DNA from: an uncultured Clostridia bacterium
GTDB lineage: Bacteria > Bacillota > Clostridia > Oscillospirales > Ruminococcaceae
Direction: 5' to 3'
DNA: 36,406 nucleotides
NCBI GenBank assembly: GCA_947624745.1
Contig: CANQLR010000024.1
Span: forward strand, 1-36,406
Of the stretch, positions 23,234 to 31,665 are shown in pieces (position 1 is the first letter of the stretch; the number at the start of each line of letters is the position of its first letter). A program made the translations under genes and the position numbers. The notes under the pieces were generated by a model. That model ran no database searches. It was not told the origin of the DNA and worked only from the letters and a program-made list of their open reading frames with translations.

Positions 23234-25424
23234 AGAAGTCGAAAGCCTCCGTTTAAGCGAGGAGTTCAAGGAAAGCCTTAAGAAAAAAATGCTCTCGGAG
23301 TATGAAAAAAACGGGGGAGAGGCCGTCGGCAGTCCCATCACCGTGACCCCCGGCGGAAACAAAAAGAAGATATACCGCTGGGCGGCGGTCGCGGCGTGCC
23401 TTATTTTGGCAGTCTCGACGGTGAGCGTTCTGTCGGTCAAAGGGCTTAAGAGCGCGAACGAAGCCGACGCCGCAAACGGCGCACAGGAGAGCAATATCCT
23501 CTCCGCGCCCGCATATCTTCCCGAGGCCGCCGACGAGGCCGACGAGCCCGAAGCCTACTCCGACGATGCGGAGGTCGGCTCTGAAGTTGACAATGCCATA
23601 GCCGACGACGCGGGCGAAGCCCCCGCGAATGATGAAGACGAGAATACCGTTTTGGGGGAGATTTTCGACGAACCCGAAGCCCCCGCCGACGAGCCCGCCG
23701 ACGAGCCGCAGGCCAAGGAGCAGTCCCAAGCCGAAGAAGATCAGGACGGTGAGCCCGAGCAGGTCTATTCCGCCTACGCCTCGCCGAAGTACGAGGGCGA
23801 TTTCAACGGCGACGACTATGTGAACCGCGACCTCGGCACCCCCGACGGCAAGCCCGACGCGGCGATAACGTCCGAAATAACCTCCCACCCGATAGAGATA
23901 CGCGGCCGCTCGCTCGACGGGCAGCCGGTCGCCGAAACCCCGGCAGCCTCCTCCGAGGCGGAGACCGAGGACACCCCCGTCGAAGCCCCCGCTGCCCCCT
24001 CCGAGGGCGGAGCTGTCCCGTCCGACTATGCCCCCGCGCAGGGCTCTGAAATGCCCGTGGAAGCCCCCGTTCCCGAGAGCGCTGCCGAGGAGGAGACTAC
24101 CCCCGTAGAAGCCCCCGCCCCCGCTCCCGAAGCCTCCGCAGAGGAGGAAACTACCCCCGAATCTTCGGCCGCCGAGGCGGAAACGGAGACCGCCCCCGTC
24201 GAATCCTACACGCCCCCCATTGAGGGCGGCTATGCCCCTGTCCCGAGCGGCGCGAATACCGCCCCCGCGCAGGGTGCCGAAGCCCCCGACGAAGCCCCCG
24301 TCGAGGATACCGATGAGGAGAGCGCGGAAGTCGCGGGAGATGTCCCGGCCGAAGCCCCCGTGCCCGGCCCCGAGGGGTATGACATCTGCACCGGGACGAC
24401 CGCGGAGAAGGAATTTGCCGACTATGCGGACCTTCGGCACAGGAAGCTCGAAGGGAACAGAATGCAGCTCGGGCTGATAAGGTTCGAGATAGTTAAGGCG
24501 TATAAGGTCTGGGAGCTCGAGGACGTCGCCGACATCATCACGGTCGACCCGAACGCCGAAACGCTCTACAGAATAAAAATAACCTACGATTATCTCGGCT
24601 CGCAGGTCTTAAGCGTCGAGACCCTCATGCGCGCCGAGGGCACGAAATATGTTCAGGAGGAGGGCCGCCCGGTCATGGAGGGGGAGTATATCGCGCTGGT
24701 CACCCGATATGACGACGGCAGCGTGTTCACCCTCTACGACGAGCTGATATATAAGGTCATCAACGTCGGCGGGCAGGATATCGCGTATCACCTGACCTCG
24801 AAGCTCGGCAACAACGTCGACCCCGGCGACACCAACATGGGCATCGACCCCTCCGAGACGAAGGTCTACACGACCTCGGCGAACAACCCCGAGACGTATG
24901 TGCACAAGAGCGCGGTAAACGAGCTCACGAGATATTTAAAGAGGAATATAATGCGCCTCGACCCGAATACGGTCGATTTCACAAGCGTCATCGAGCCTCC
25001 CGCGGCGGGTCTCACGGCGACTTATCAGGGCGGCAGCCTTCGGATCACCCTTGCGGGCGAGAGCGAGCCCTGCTTCCCCGATCCCGACGGGCGTATCAAG
25101 GCGATTTTGGAGAGCCTCGGCGCGGATATCGGCGAAAAAAGCTGCAACGTCATCACCAAGGGCAATAAGGCGGTGTTTGAAAACGGCGAGCTCACCGGGC
25201 TCGACATCACCTCCCGCAGCGGTCCGCTCGATCTGGATATCCGCGGCGTAAAGCTCGGCGACAGTATCGAGGACAGCTTCGCAAGGCTGAAGATAAAGGG
25301 CGTCCGCGTCGAGCGCAGCGTCACCGTGACCCTCGTCTCCGCCCCCGAAGACGGCGGCTGGACCGCCCAACTCCTCTACTCCGACGGCCTCCTGGCAGAG
25401 ATAAAGATCAAAATGGGGGAGTAG
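23211..25424 (+). CDS. Membrane protein with acidic Pro-rich stalk, probable anti-sigma partner
   Basis: A 737-residue protein from GTG at 23211; the AGGAGG at 23196-23201 is nine bases away, better than for the TTG at 23205. Residues 1-56 are cytoplasmic and highly charged (KTEYLKEVESLRLSEEFKESLKKKML), 57-76 a membrane helix, about 80-395 a low-complexity stalk of Glu, Ala, Pro and Asp with recurring PVEAP and EEETTP units, and about 400-737 a globular extracytoplasmic domain with a DPNAETLYRIKITYDY segment. No zinc HxxxCxxC anti-sigma motif is visible, so the N-terminal tail probably binds the sigma factor in another way. This is inferred from gene order and topology; no family is recognised for the C-terminal domain. 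Confidence 0.7.
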   Translation: MKKTEYLKEVESLRLSEEFKESLKKKMLSEYEKNGGEAVGSPITVTPGGNKKKIYRWAAVAACLILAVSTVSVLSVKGLKSANEADAANGAQESNILSAPAYLPEAADEADEPEAYSDDAEVGSEVDNAIADDAGEAPANDEDENTVLGEIFDEPEAPADEPADEPQAKEQSQAEEDQDGEPEQVYSAYASPKYEGDFNGDDYVNRDLGTPDGKPDAAITSEITSHPIEIRGRSLDGQPVAETPAASSEAETEDTPVEAPAAPSEGGAVPSDYAPAQGSEMPVEAPVPESAAEEETTPVEAPAPAPEASAEEETTPESSAAEAETETAPVESYTPPIEGGYAPVPSGANTAPAQGAEAPDEAPVEDTDEESAEVAGDVPAEAPVPGPEGYDICTGTTAEKEFADYADLRHRKLEGNRMQLGLIRFEIVKAYKVWELEDVADIITVDPNAETLYRIKITYDYLGSQVLSVETLMRAEGTKYVQEEGRPVMEGEYIALVTRYDDGSVFTLYDELIYKVINVGGQDIAYHLTSKLGNNVDPGDTNMGIDPSETKVYTTSANNPETYVHKSAVNELTRYLKRNIMRLDPNTVDFTSVIEPPAAGLTATYQGGSLRITLAGESEPCFPDPDGRIKAILESLGADIGEKSCNVITKGNKAVFENGELTGLDITSRSGPLDLDIRGVKLGDSIEDSFARLKIKGVRVERSVTVTLVSAPEDGGWTAQLLYSDGLLAEIKIKMGE

Positions 25425-25500
25425 GGGGGATTGGAAGATAGAGGGTAGAGGATAGAGGGGGAGAAAAGCGTGGCAAGCCCTCTCCATCCCCTCCCCCTCC
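25425..25500. repeat. Purine/pyrimidine-rich intergenic tract
   Basis: GGATAGAGGG-type repeats (25425-25462) are followed, after GCGTGGCAAG, by CCCCTCCCC-type repeats (25481-25503) that are roughly their complement and could form an imperfect hairpin after the stop codon at 25424. It is related to the tracts at 125-162 and about 8795-8818. Confidence 0.5.
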
Positions 25501-25524
25501 CCTCAAATTTCCCCAAAATTTTTC

Positions 25525-25553
25525 TTGACAAACCCGAAATTAAGTGCTATAAT
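25525..25553 (+). promoter_or_regulatory. Consensus promoter of rpsF-ssb-rpsR
   Basis: TTGACA (25525-25530), 17 bases, TATAAT (25548-25553). Confidence 0.9.
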
Positions 25554-25568
25554 TCTAATGTTATCCTT

Positions 25569-25589
25569 GTCCGTACAAAAGTTGCGGAC
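25569..25589 (+). promoter_or_regulatory. Leader hairpin before rpsF, possible S6:S18 control site
   Basis: GTCCG/CGGAC closes an 11-base loop right after the transcription start and before the GGAGG site of rpsF. In many bacteria the S6:S18 pair binds an rpsF leader hairpin and represses the operon. The position fits, but the full consensus was not checked. Confidence 0.4.
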
Positions 25590-25611
25590 GAATCCAGAAG
25601 GAGGTGCAAGT

Positions 25612-25902
25612 ATGGCAAAGATCAAGGGAAGCTATGAATCCATGATAGTTTTCTCGGTGAAAAACGGCGAGGAGGCCGCTCAGGCTCTTGTCGCAAAGTT
25701 CAAGGAAATGATCGAAGCTAACGCGGAACTGACCGCGGTCGATGAGTGGGGTAAGCGCAAGCTTGCTTACGACATCAACTATGAGTCGGAGGGCTACTAT
25801 GTCGTCTTCAATTTCGACGCCAAGCCCGATTTTCCTGCCGAGCTTACAAGAGTTCTGAACATCACCGACGGCGTTCTTCGCTCCATCGTTATCGCGAAGT
25901 AA
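25612..25902 (+). CDS. rpsF: 30S ribosomal protein S6
   Basis: A 96-residue protein with the S6 ferredoxin-like fold: YESMIVFSVKNGEEAAQALVAKFKEMI, AVDEWGKRKLAYDINYESEGYYVVFNFDAKPDFPAELTRVLNITDGVLRSIVIAK. The start at 25612 has AGAAGGAGG eight bases before it; the frame extends upstream only into the promoter. First gene of the conserved rpsF-ssb-rpsR operon; S6 binds 16S rRNA together with S18. Confidence 0.97.
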   Translation: MAKIKGSYESMIVFSVKNGEEAAQALVAKFKEMIEANAELTAVDEWGKRKLAYDINYESEGYYVVFNFDAKPDFPAELTRVLNITDGVLRSIVIAK

Positions 25903-25932
25903 TGCCCGAAAACCAAAGGGGGATCAATTATT

Positions 25933-26427
25933 ATGCTTAACAGAGTTATTTTGATGGGCAGGATCACGCAGGACCTCGAGCTTAAGACTACTCAGTCCGG
26001 GGTAAGCGTGCTTTCGTTCACCGTCGCTGTCGACAGAAGCTTTGTCAGACAGGGCGAGGAGCGCCAGACCGATTTCATCGACTGCGTCGCGTGGCGTCAG
26101 ACCGCCGAATTTATCAACAGATATTTCGGCAAGGGAAGAATGATCGCCATCGAGGGCAGCTTACAGAAAAGGTCCTACGACGACAGAAGCGGCAACAAGC
26201 GCTGGGTCACGGAGGTCGTTGTCGACAACGCTTCCTTCACCGGCGAGCCGAAGCAGCAGAGCGGCGGCGACTATCAGCCGAGCTATCAGTCCAGAAACGA
26301 AAACTCTTATCAAAGAAACGACTCCCCCAAGAAACCCGCTTTTGAGGAACCCGACCAGAAGCCTATCTCGATAGGAGATATGAGCGACTTCGAGGACATT
26401 TTGTCGAGCGACGGCGTTCCGTTTTAA
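25933..26427 (+). CDS. ssb: Single-stranded DNA-binding protein
   Basis: A 164-residue SSB. The OB fold covers residues 1-110 (MLNRVILMGRITQDLELKTT, DFIDCVAWRQTAEFINRYFGKG, YDDRSGNKRWVTEVVVDN). It is followed by a Gln/Asn/Ser-rich linker and the acidic partner-binding tip DFEDILSSDGVPF, close to the usual DDDIPF end. It lies between rpsF and rpsR as in Bacillus. Confidence 0.97.
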   Translation: MLNRVILMGRITQDLELKTTQSGVSVLSFTVAVDRSFVRQGEERQTDFIDCVAWRQTAEFINRYFGKGRMIAIEGSLQKRSYDDRSGNKRWVTEVVVDNASFTGEPKQQSGGDYQPSYQSRNENSYQRNDSPKKPAFEEPDQKPISIGDMSDFEDILSSDGVPF

Positions 26428-26455
26428 GCGATGATCTGTGAAAGGAGAATTATCC

Positions 26456-26695
26456 ATGGAGAGATCCAATGACAGGCCCATAAGAAAGGCCCGCAAAAAG
26501 GTCTGCATGTTCTGCGTAGACAGAGCCGAGACCATTGATTACAAGGATACCGCGAAGCTTCGCAAGTGCATGACCGAGCGCGCTAAAATTCTTCCCCGCC
26601 GCGTGACCGGCACCTGCGCGTATCATCAGCGCGAGCTCACCAAGGCCATCAAGAGAGCCCGCTACTGCGCGCTTCTGCCCTATTCGGCCGACTAA
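26456..26695 (+). CDS. rpsR: 30S ribosomal protein S18, cysteine-containing form
   Basis: A 79-residue S18 starting [20 protein letters not shown] with AAAGGAG upstream. The core [48 protein letters not shown] is typical. Cysteines at KKVCMFC, LRKC and GTC match the zinc-binding C+ form of S18; many bacteria in low-zinc settings carry a cysteine-free paralogue, which is not in this window. Confidence 0.97.
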   Translation: MERSNDRPIRKARKKVCMFCVDRAETIDYKDTAKLRKCMTERAKILPRRVTGTCAYHQRELTKAIKRARYCALLPYSAD

Positions 26696-26699
26696 AAAA

Positions 26700-26738
26700 A
26701 TTCCCCCCGACCCGCGTTTGGGCCGGGGGGATCTTTTT
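26700..26738. terminator. Bidirectional intrinsic terminator
   Basis: The stem CCCCCCG-CCC/GGG-CGGGGGG (26703-26730) is flanked by an A run before and a T run after. It separates rpsR from the convergent small gene. Confidence 0.92.
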
Positions 26739-26742
26739 TTGC

Positions 26743-26904
26743 TTAGCAGCCGCAGCCGCAATCGTTGCCGCAGCCGTTGCCGCAGTTATTGCCGCAGCTG
26801 TTGCAGCTGTTGCAGCCGCATCCGCAGCCGTTCCCGTTGAAGCCGAACAGGATGATGAGGATAAGAATGACGATCCACCAGTAGCCGTTTCCAAAGCAGT
26901 TCAT
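26743..26904 (-). CDS. Small cysteine/glycine-rich membrane peptide, 53 residues
   Basis: The minus strand from 26904 encodes MNCFGNGYWWIVILILIILF followed by a tail of Gly, Asn and Cys: eleven Cys in 53 residues, arranged as CGCGC, NSCNSC, NNCGNGCGNDC and CGCGC. GAAGGAG lies eight bases before the ATG, and the gene has a terminator and a plausible promoter, so it is very likely real. Residues 8-20 form a single membrane helix. The tail could bind metal or be cross-linked by disulfides, as in some spore coat proteins. A sigma-E-like -10 upstream supports a spore role, but this is inference. No named family is recognised. Confidence 0.75.
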   Translation of the reverse strand: MNCFGNGYWWIVILILIILFGFNGNGCGCGCNSCNSCGNNCGNGCGNDCGCGC

Positions 26905-26931
26905 GTGATTTGCTCCTTCATGTAAAATTTT

Positions 26932-26961
26932 GAAGTTTCAAACTTCATACTACATTGTATG
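26932..26961 (-). promoter_or_regulatory. Possible sigma-E type -10 and palindrome upstream of the cysteine-rich peptide
   Basis: On the minus strand CATACAAT (26954-26961) equals the sigma-E -10 consensus CATACANT; a poorer -35 (ACACATT) lies about 13 bases upstream. Just downstream GAAGTTT-C-AAACTTC (26932-26946) is a perfect inverted repeat, an operator or a leader hairpin. Confidence 0.35.
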
Positions 26962-27098
26962 GCAAAGCGAAAAATGTGTTACACCGCAGCCTTTAGCTAT
27001 CGTAACCAAGCCGGCCTTTCGCATAGAATTAAAAAAGTGATTATTTTTCGTGTTTGAGCCGATAATTACATAAAAGCCATGCGAAAGGGATGAGTTGA

Positions 27099-29423
27099 TT
27101 GTTTGACTTCAACGAGATATACACAAGCTCCGACTTTACGGACAACGCGCTCAAGGCCGTCGGGCACGCTATCCGCAGGGCGGGGCAGATGGGCCACACC
27201 TACGTCGGCACCGAGCACCTTCTGATGGGGCTCATCTACTCCGAGGGCGCGGCCTCGGCTATTTTGGAGCGCTTTTCGGTCGATTACCGCTCGGTCGAGA
27301 AAAAGATCCGCGAGCTCATCGGCACCGGCGAGCCCACCGTCGTCACCGGGGCGATGCTCACCCCCGCCGCCAAGCGCTGCATAAGGTTTTCTAAGCGCAC
27401 CGCCTGCGAGGTGAGCGGCACCAAGGTCGGCACCGAGCACATTTTATGCGCGCTTCTGTCGCAGCAAAACTCCACCGCGCGAAGCATACTGTACGATCTG
27501 AACTGCAACATTTCAAAGCTGGTCTCGACAGCAGGCGAGGCGGTCGAGAAAAGCTCCGCCGTCGGGAAAAGGGAGGCGGGAAAGCTCACCCAGCTCGAAA
27601 AATACGCCTTCGACATGGTCGAGAGGGCGGCGGCGGACGGCTACGACCCCTGCGTAGAGCGGGACGGCGAGATCGGAAGGCTCATCGAGATCCTTCTTCG
27701 GCGGACAAAAAACAACCCCTGCCTTGTGGGGGAGGCCGGGGTCGGAAAGACCGCAATAGTCGAGGCGCTGGCCTCAAAAATAGCCTCGGGAGACGTGCCC
27801 CGCGCGCTCTCGGGGAAAAGGATATACTCCCTCTCGCTGACCTCGCTTTTAGCGGGCGCGAAGTACCGCGGAGACTTCGAGGAGCGCCTTAAAGCCTGTA
27901 TCGACGACGCCTGCCGCTCGAAGGACGTGATACTTTTTATAGACGAGATGCACACCCTCGTCGGCGCGGGCGCGGCCGAGGGCGCCATTGACGCCGCGAA
28001 TATCTTAAAGCCGATGCTTGCAAGGGGAGAGCTTCGCCTCATCGGCGCGACGACCTATGACGAGTACCGAAAGACGGTAGAGGGCGACAAGGCGTTAGAG
28101 CGGCGGTTCTGCGTTTTAAAGGTTGGCGAGCCGAGCGGCGAGGCGGCGGTGAAAATGCTCAAGCGCCTTAAGGAGCGCTACGAGACCCACCACGGGGTAA
28201 GCATTACCGACGGCGCGCTCGAGGCGGCGGTCGAGCTGTCAAAAAAATACATCGCCGAGCGCTGCCTGCCCGACAAGGCGATCGACCTTATCGACGAGGC
28301 CTGCGCCTCGGTGAATCTTCGGGGAAGCTCGCCCTCGGGGAGCCGAAACGACCTCTCGGCGGCGTTCAGCGACTATGTGAGCGGGCGGATCAGCAAGGAA
28401 AAATACTTCGAGGAGCTGTTTGAAAAGACCCCCGAGCAGGCAGTCCTGCCCTCCGTCACCGAAAAGGACGTGGAAAGGGTGATAGCTTTACAGACAAGCA
28501 TACCCGAACGGGGATTTTTCGCCCGCCGCTCGGAGGAGCTCATCGGCTCTTTGAGCGAGAAGATAATCGGCCAGCCCGAGGCGATAGAGGCTGTCGTAAC
28601 GGCCTTAAAGCGCGCAGGCACGGGGCTTCGCTCACATTCGGGACCGATGGCGGCGCTGATGTTTTCGGGCCCGACGGGGGTCGGGAAAACGGAGCTGTCA
28701 AGGCTTTTGGCTTCACAGCTTTTCGGCGAGGGCTCGCTGATAAAATTCGACATGTCCGAGTTTTCGGAGCCGTTCACCGTCTCTCGGCTGATAGGCTCGC
28801 CCCCGGGATACGTCGGCCACGAGAGCGGAGGCGAGCTCACCGAGCGGGTGAGAAAGCGCCCCTCGAGCGTTATCTTATTCGACGAGCTCGAAAAGGCGGA
28901 CAGGGGAGTAATTTCGCTCCTTCTGCAAATTTTGGACGCCGGCGTTCTGACCGACAGCCTCGGGCGGCAGGTGTCCTTCAAAAGCAGCGTGGTGATACTC
29001 ACGACCAACGCCGTCGCGGGATCGGGCGGCTCTCTCGGCTTCGCAAGCGATCAGAAAAGCGCCCGGGCGGCGCTCTCAAAGACATTTTCCTATGAGCTGA
29101 TGAACCGCCTCGACGCGGTCTGCTCCTTCAACCGTTTAAGCGGCGGCGACTGCGAGAGGATCGCGAAAATGCGGCTCGACGAGCTCTCTTGCAGGGCGGC
29201 CGGGCAGGGGATCGAGCTTTCTTACTCCGAAGCCGTCCCCGTGGGGATAGCGCGGCTCGCGGACTTTTCGCTCTTCGGCGCTCGGGACATCTCCCGCGTG
29301 GTTGACGAGAGGGTGGGGGACCCGCTCTCCGACCTTCTGATAAAGGGCTTTCGCGGCAGGGTCTTCGCCGAGTGCGACGGCGAGGGGATCGCCCTGAAAA
29401 AAGCGCCTGTCGTCTCGGCATAA
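27099..29423 (+). CDS. ClpC-type AAA+ unfoldase with reduced middle domain
   Basis: A 774-residue protein from a TTG at 27099 with AAAGGG nine bases upstream. It has two Clp N repeats (residues 1-145, GHTYVGTEHLLMGL and GTKVGTEHILCALL), AAA1 with GEAGVGKT (about 211) and ILFIDEMH, and AAA2 with GPTGVGKT (about 523) and ILFDELEK. The ClpP-docking loop is present as SLGF. Between the AAA domains the coiled-coil middle domain that ClpC uses to bind adaptors is shortened to a stretch around SGSRNDLSAAFSDYVSGRISKEKYFEELFEK, and the total is about 35 residues shorter than ordinary ClpC. It should feed ClpP, but adaptor control is probably different. No ctsR, mcsA or mcsB neighbours and no CtsR box were found. 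Confidence 0.9.
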   Translation: MFDFNEIYTSSDFTDNALKAVGHAIRRAGQMGHTYVGTEHLLMGLIYSEGAASAILERFSVDYRSVEKKIRELIGTGEPTVVTGAMLTPAAKRCIRFSKRTACEVSGTKVGTEHILCALLSQQNSTARSILYDLNCNISKLVSTAGEAVEKSSAVGKREAGKLTQLEKYAFDMVERAAADGYDPCVERDGEIGRLIEILLRRTKNNPCLVGEAGVGKTAIVEALASKIASGDVPRALSGKRIYSLSLTSLLAGAKYRGDFEERLKACIDDACRSKDVILFIDEMHTLVGAGAAEGAIDAANILKPMLARGELRLIGATTYDEYRKTVEGDKALERRFCVLKVGEPSGEAAVKMLKRLKERYETHHGVSITDGALEAAVELSKKYIAERCLPDKAIDLIDEACASVNLRGSSPSGSRNDLSAAFSDYVSGRISKEKYFEELFEKTPEQAVLPSVTEKDVERVIALQTSIPERGFFARRSEELIGSLSEKIIGQPEAIEAVVTALKRAGTGLRSHSGPMAALMFSGPTGVGKTELSRLLASQLFGEGSLIKFDMSEFSEPFTVSRLIGSPPGYVGHESGGELTERVRKRPSSVILFDELEKADRGVISLLLQILDAGVLTDSLGRQVSFKSSVVILTTNAVAGSGGSLGFASDQKSARAALSKTFSYELMNRLDAVCSFNRLSGGDCERIAKMRLDELSCRAAGQGIELSYSEAVPVGIARLADFSLFGARDISRVVDERVGDPLSDLLIKGFRGRVFAECDGEGIALKKAPVVSA

Positions 29424-29450
29424 AAAACGGGGGAGCGGCACTGCTCCCCC
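29422..29450 (-). terminator. Intrinsic terminator of radA
   Basis: The stem GGGGGAGC/GCTCCCCC (29429-29450) has TTTTTT after it on the minus strand (29422-29427). For the plus-strand clpC gene the U run is missing. Confidence 0.8.
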
Positions 29451-29457
29451 AAAAAAT

Positions 29458-30831
29458 TTATTTCATCGCCTCGAACGCCTGTCTTAAGCTGTTCACGCCG
29501 ATTATTTCGATCCCCTTCGGCGCGCGTATGCTCTTAAGCGAGTGCTTCGGGACGACGCACTTTGTGAACCCGAGCCGCGCCGCCTCCGAAATTCGCTGCT
29601 CAAGGTGGGAGACCGTGCGTATCTCCCCGCCGAGGCCGATCTCGCCGAACGCGATGACGTCGTCGCCGACCTCCTGATCCGTAAGAGACGAGTAGAGCGC
29701 CATCGCCACCGGCAGATCCGCGGCGGGCTCGGTGATCCGCAGCCCTCCGATGATGTTGACGTAAACGTCGAGCGAGCCGTAATAGAACCCGAGGCGCTTT
29801 TCCAGAACCGCGAGTATCATCCACAGCCGGTTGAAGTCATACCCCGTGGCGACGCGCCTTGGGGAGGAAAGCGAGGATTTCGCGACCAGCGCCTGCACCT
29901 CGGCCAAGATGGGGCGGGTGCCCTCCATCACGCAGGCCACGCAGCAGCCCGAGACCCCGTGCGGCCTCCCCGAAAGAAGCATCTGCGATGGGTTTTCGAC
30001 CTGCCGGAGCCCTATGTCGAGCATCTCGAAAACGCCTATTTCGTTTGTCGAGCCGAAGCGGTTCTTGGCGGCGCGAAGTATGCGGTAGCTAAGGTTTCGG
30101 TCGCCCTCGAAGTATAAGACCGCGTCGACGATATGCTCCATTACCTTCGGCCCCGCGATCGCGCCGTCCTTGTTGACGTGGCCGACGATGAAAAACGGTA
30201 TCTCCTCTGATTTTGCGAGCCGCATAAAGAGGTTCGTGCACTCCCTCACCTGGGTGATTGATCCCGGCGCCGAGTTTATCTCGGATATCGACATTGTCTG
30301 TATCGAGTCGATGATGACGATGTCCGGCTTTATCTGCAGGACCGCGTCATAGACCGTCTGCGCGTTAGATTCGGCGAGGATCGAGAGGCTGTCGCAGTCG
30401 ACCCCGAGGCGTATCGCCCGAAGCTTTATCTGCCGCGCCGATTCCTCTCCCGATACATATAAGATGGTGTGGGACTGTCCCAGAAATTCGCATATCTGAA
30501 GGAGCAGGGTGGATTTTCCTATACCCGGTTCTCCCCCTAAAAGCACCAGCGAGCCCTTCACGAGCCCTCCGCCCAGAACGCGGTCGAGCTCGTTCATGCC
30601 GGTGAAATAGCGCACCTCCGAGTTGTCCGAAAGATCAATTTCGTTCAGAGGAGTCACCCTCGCCGCGCTTACCGCTCTTGCCCGGGAGGAGGAGCTGCCG
30701 CTTACGCGCACCGGCGCGCTTTCGACCTCCTCAAAGGTGTTCCATTCGCCGCAGGAGGGGCATTTTCCGTTCCACTTCGGGCTTTCATAGCCGCAGGAGC
30801 GGCAGACGTATACCGAGCGTTGTTTTGCCAT
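29458..30831 (-). CDS. radA: DNA repair protein RadA (Sms)
   Basis: A 457-residue RecA-like helicase that drives branch migration in recombination. N-terminal zinc finger C10-x2-C13 / C24-x2-C27, Walker A GGEPGIGKST, the RadA-specific KNRFGSTNEIGVF, then a Lon-like C-terminal domain (GGLRITEPAADLPVAMALYSS, FGEIGLGGEIRTV). Full length for the family. AAGGATG lies before the ATG. It is 21 bases downstream of the cwlD-like gene, in one operon. Confidence 0.97.
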   Translation of the reverse strand: MAKQRSVYVCRSCGYESPKWNGKCPSCGEWNTFEEVESAPVRVSGSSSSRARAVSAARVTPLNEIDLSDNSEVRYFTGMNELDRVLGGGLVKGSLVLLGGEPGIGKSTLLLQICEFLGQSHTILYVSGEESARQIKLRAIRLGVDCDSLSILAESNAQTVYDAVLQIKPDIVIIDSIQTMSISEINSAPGSITQVRECTNLFMRLAKSEEIPFFIVGHVNKDGAIAGPKVMEHIVDAVLYFEGDRNLSYRILRAAKNRFGSTNEIGVFEMLDIGLRQVENPSQMLLSGRPHGVSGCCVACVMEGTRPILAEVQALVAKSSLSSPRRVATGYDFNRLWMILAVLEKRLGFYYGSLDVYVNIIGGLRITEPAADLPVAMALYSSLTDQEVGDDVIAFGEIGLGGEIRTVSHLEQRISEAARLGFTKCVVPKHSLKSIRAPKGIEIIGVNSLRQAFEAMK

Positions 30832-30852
30832 ATTTTCACATCCTTAAATTAT

Positions 30853-31590
30853 TTATACCCCGCCCATTCCCGAGATATAGTCGCAGAGGGTCTTGTAGAT
30901 GGTGAAGGCGACCTGCGTCTGATAGTCGTCGCTTTCGAGCTTTGCGGCCTCGTCGGGGTTTGAAAGGAACCCGCACTCGCACATCACCGCCGGGCAGGAG
31001 GCGTTGTTAAGAAGGTATATCTCGTCGCCGACCGGCTTTATCTCGCGAAGATTTTCAGGCTGAAGTAAGCTCACGAAATTTTGCTGCATCAGAGCCGCCA
31101 GCCGCTCGCTCTCGGAGCTTTTTTCGGGATAAAACATCTGCGCGCCGTAATACTGCGGGTCGGAAAAGAGGTTCTGATGGATCGACACGAACACCGCGTT
31201 GTCGAAGGAATTTATTATCTTAAGGCGGTTTTCCATGTCAGACTTTTTCTGATTGCCGAGCCCCTGAACGCCGCTGTCGTGGATAGAGCGGTCTGTTTCG
31301 CGGGTGACCGTGACCTCATACCCCGACATATCGAGCATCGAGCGGAGCTTCAGAAGAATGTTAAGGTTGATGTCCTTTTCCTCCGCGCCGTTCACGCTCA
31401 CGCAGCCGCTGTCGATCCCTCCGTGCCCCGCGTCCAAAACTATCATCGGCAGGGCGCCGTCGGTCTCGCTGCCGGCGGCCAGGATATCCTCCGGCATATG
31501 GGACGTCCTTATGAACCCGAACACCAAAAGATATGTGCACAAAAGCACTATAAGCGCGCCCACCCTGTTTACCCAAAGCTTCTGAAACAT
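30853..31590 (-). CDS. cwlD: N-acetylmuramoyl-L-alanine amidase, CwlD-like
   Basis: A 245-residue protein with one N-terminal membrane helix (about 10-27) and an extracytoplasmic Amidase_3 domain. Zinc ligands are visible in VLDAGHGGIDSG (H56), NGAEEKDINL (E71), SIHQN and CECGFLSN. The segment RETDRSIHDSGVQGLGNQKKSDMENRL and QNLFSDPQYYGAQMFYP are typical of CwlD, the sporulation amidase that prepares muramic-delta-lactam in the cortex, where lactam formation is needed for germination. GGAGG precedes the ATG. The gene lies upstream of radA. Confidence 0.87.
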   Translation of the reverse strand: MFQKLWVNRVGALIVLLCTYLLVFGFIRTSHMPEDILAAGSETDGALPMIVLDAGHGGIDSGCVSVNGAEEKDINLNILLKLRSMLDMSGYEVTVTRETDRSIHDSGVQGLGNQKKSDMENRLKIINSFDNAVFVSIHQNLFSDPQYYGAQMFYPEKSSESERLAALMQQNFVSLLQPENLREIKPVGDEIYLLNNASCPAVMCECGFLSNPDEAAKLESDDYQTQVAFTIYKTLCDYISGMGGV

Positions 31591-31665
31591 AAGTTTACCT
31601 CCAAAGGTTGTTTTATTACAAGCTTATGAAGGCAAACCCCCGTTTAGAATCCAAGCCCCCGAAAA

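Noticed and set aside
23253-24440. 395-codon Gly-rich minus-strand frame
   Set aside because: The glycine and valine bias is the reverse complement of the GCC/CCC-rich stalk of the anti-sigma-like protein.
26649-26894. Ala/Thr-rich minus-strand frame of 81 codons
   Set aside because: It is a different frame of the cysteine-rich peptide region; the 53-residue frame has the ribosome binding site and membrane helix.
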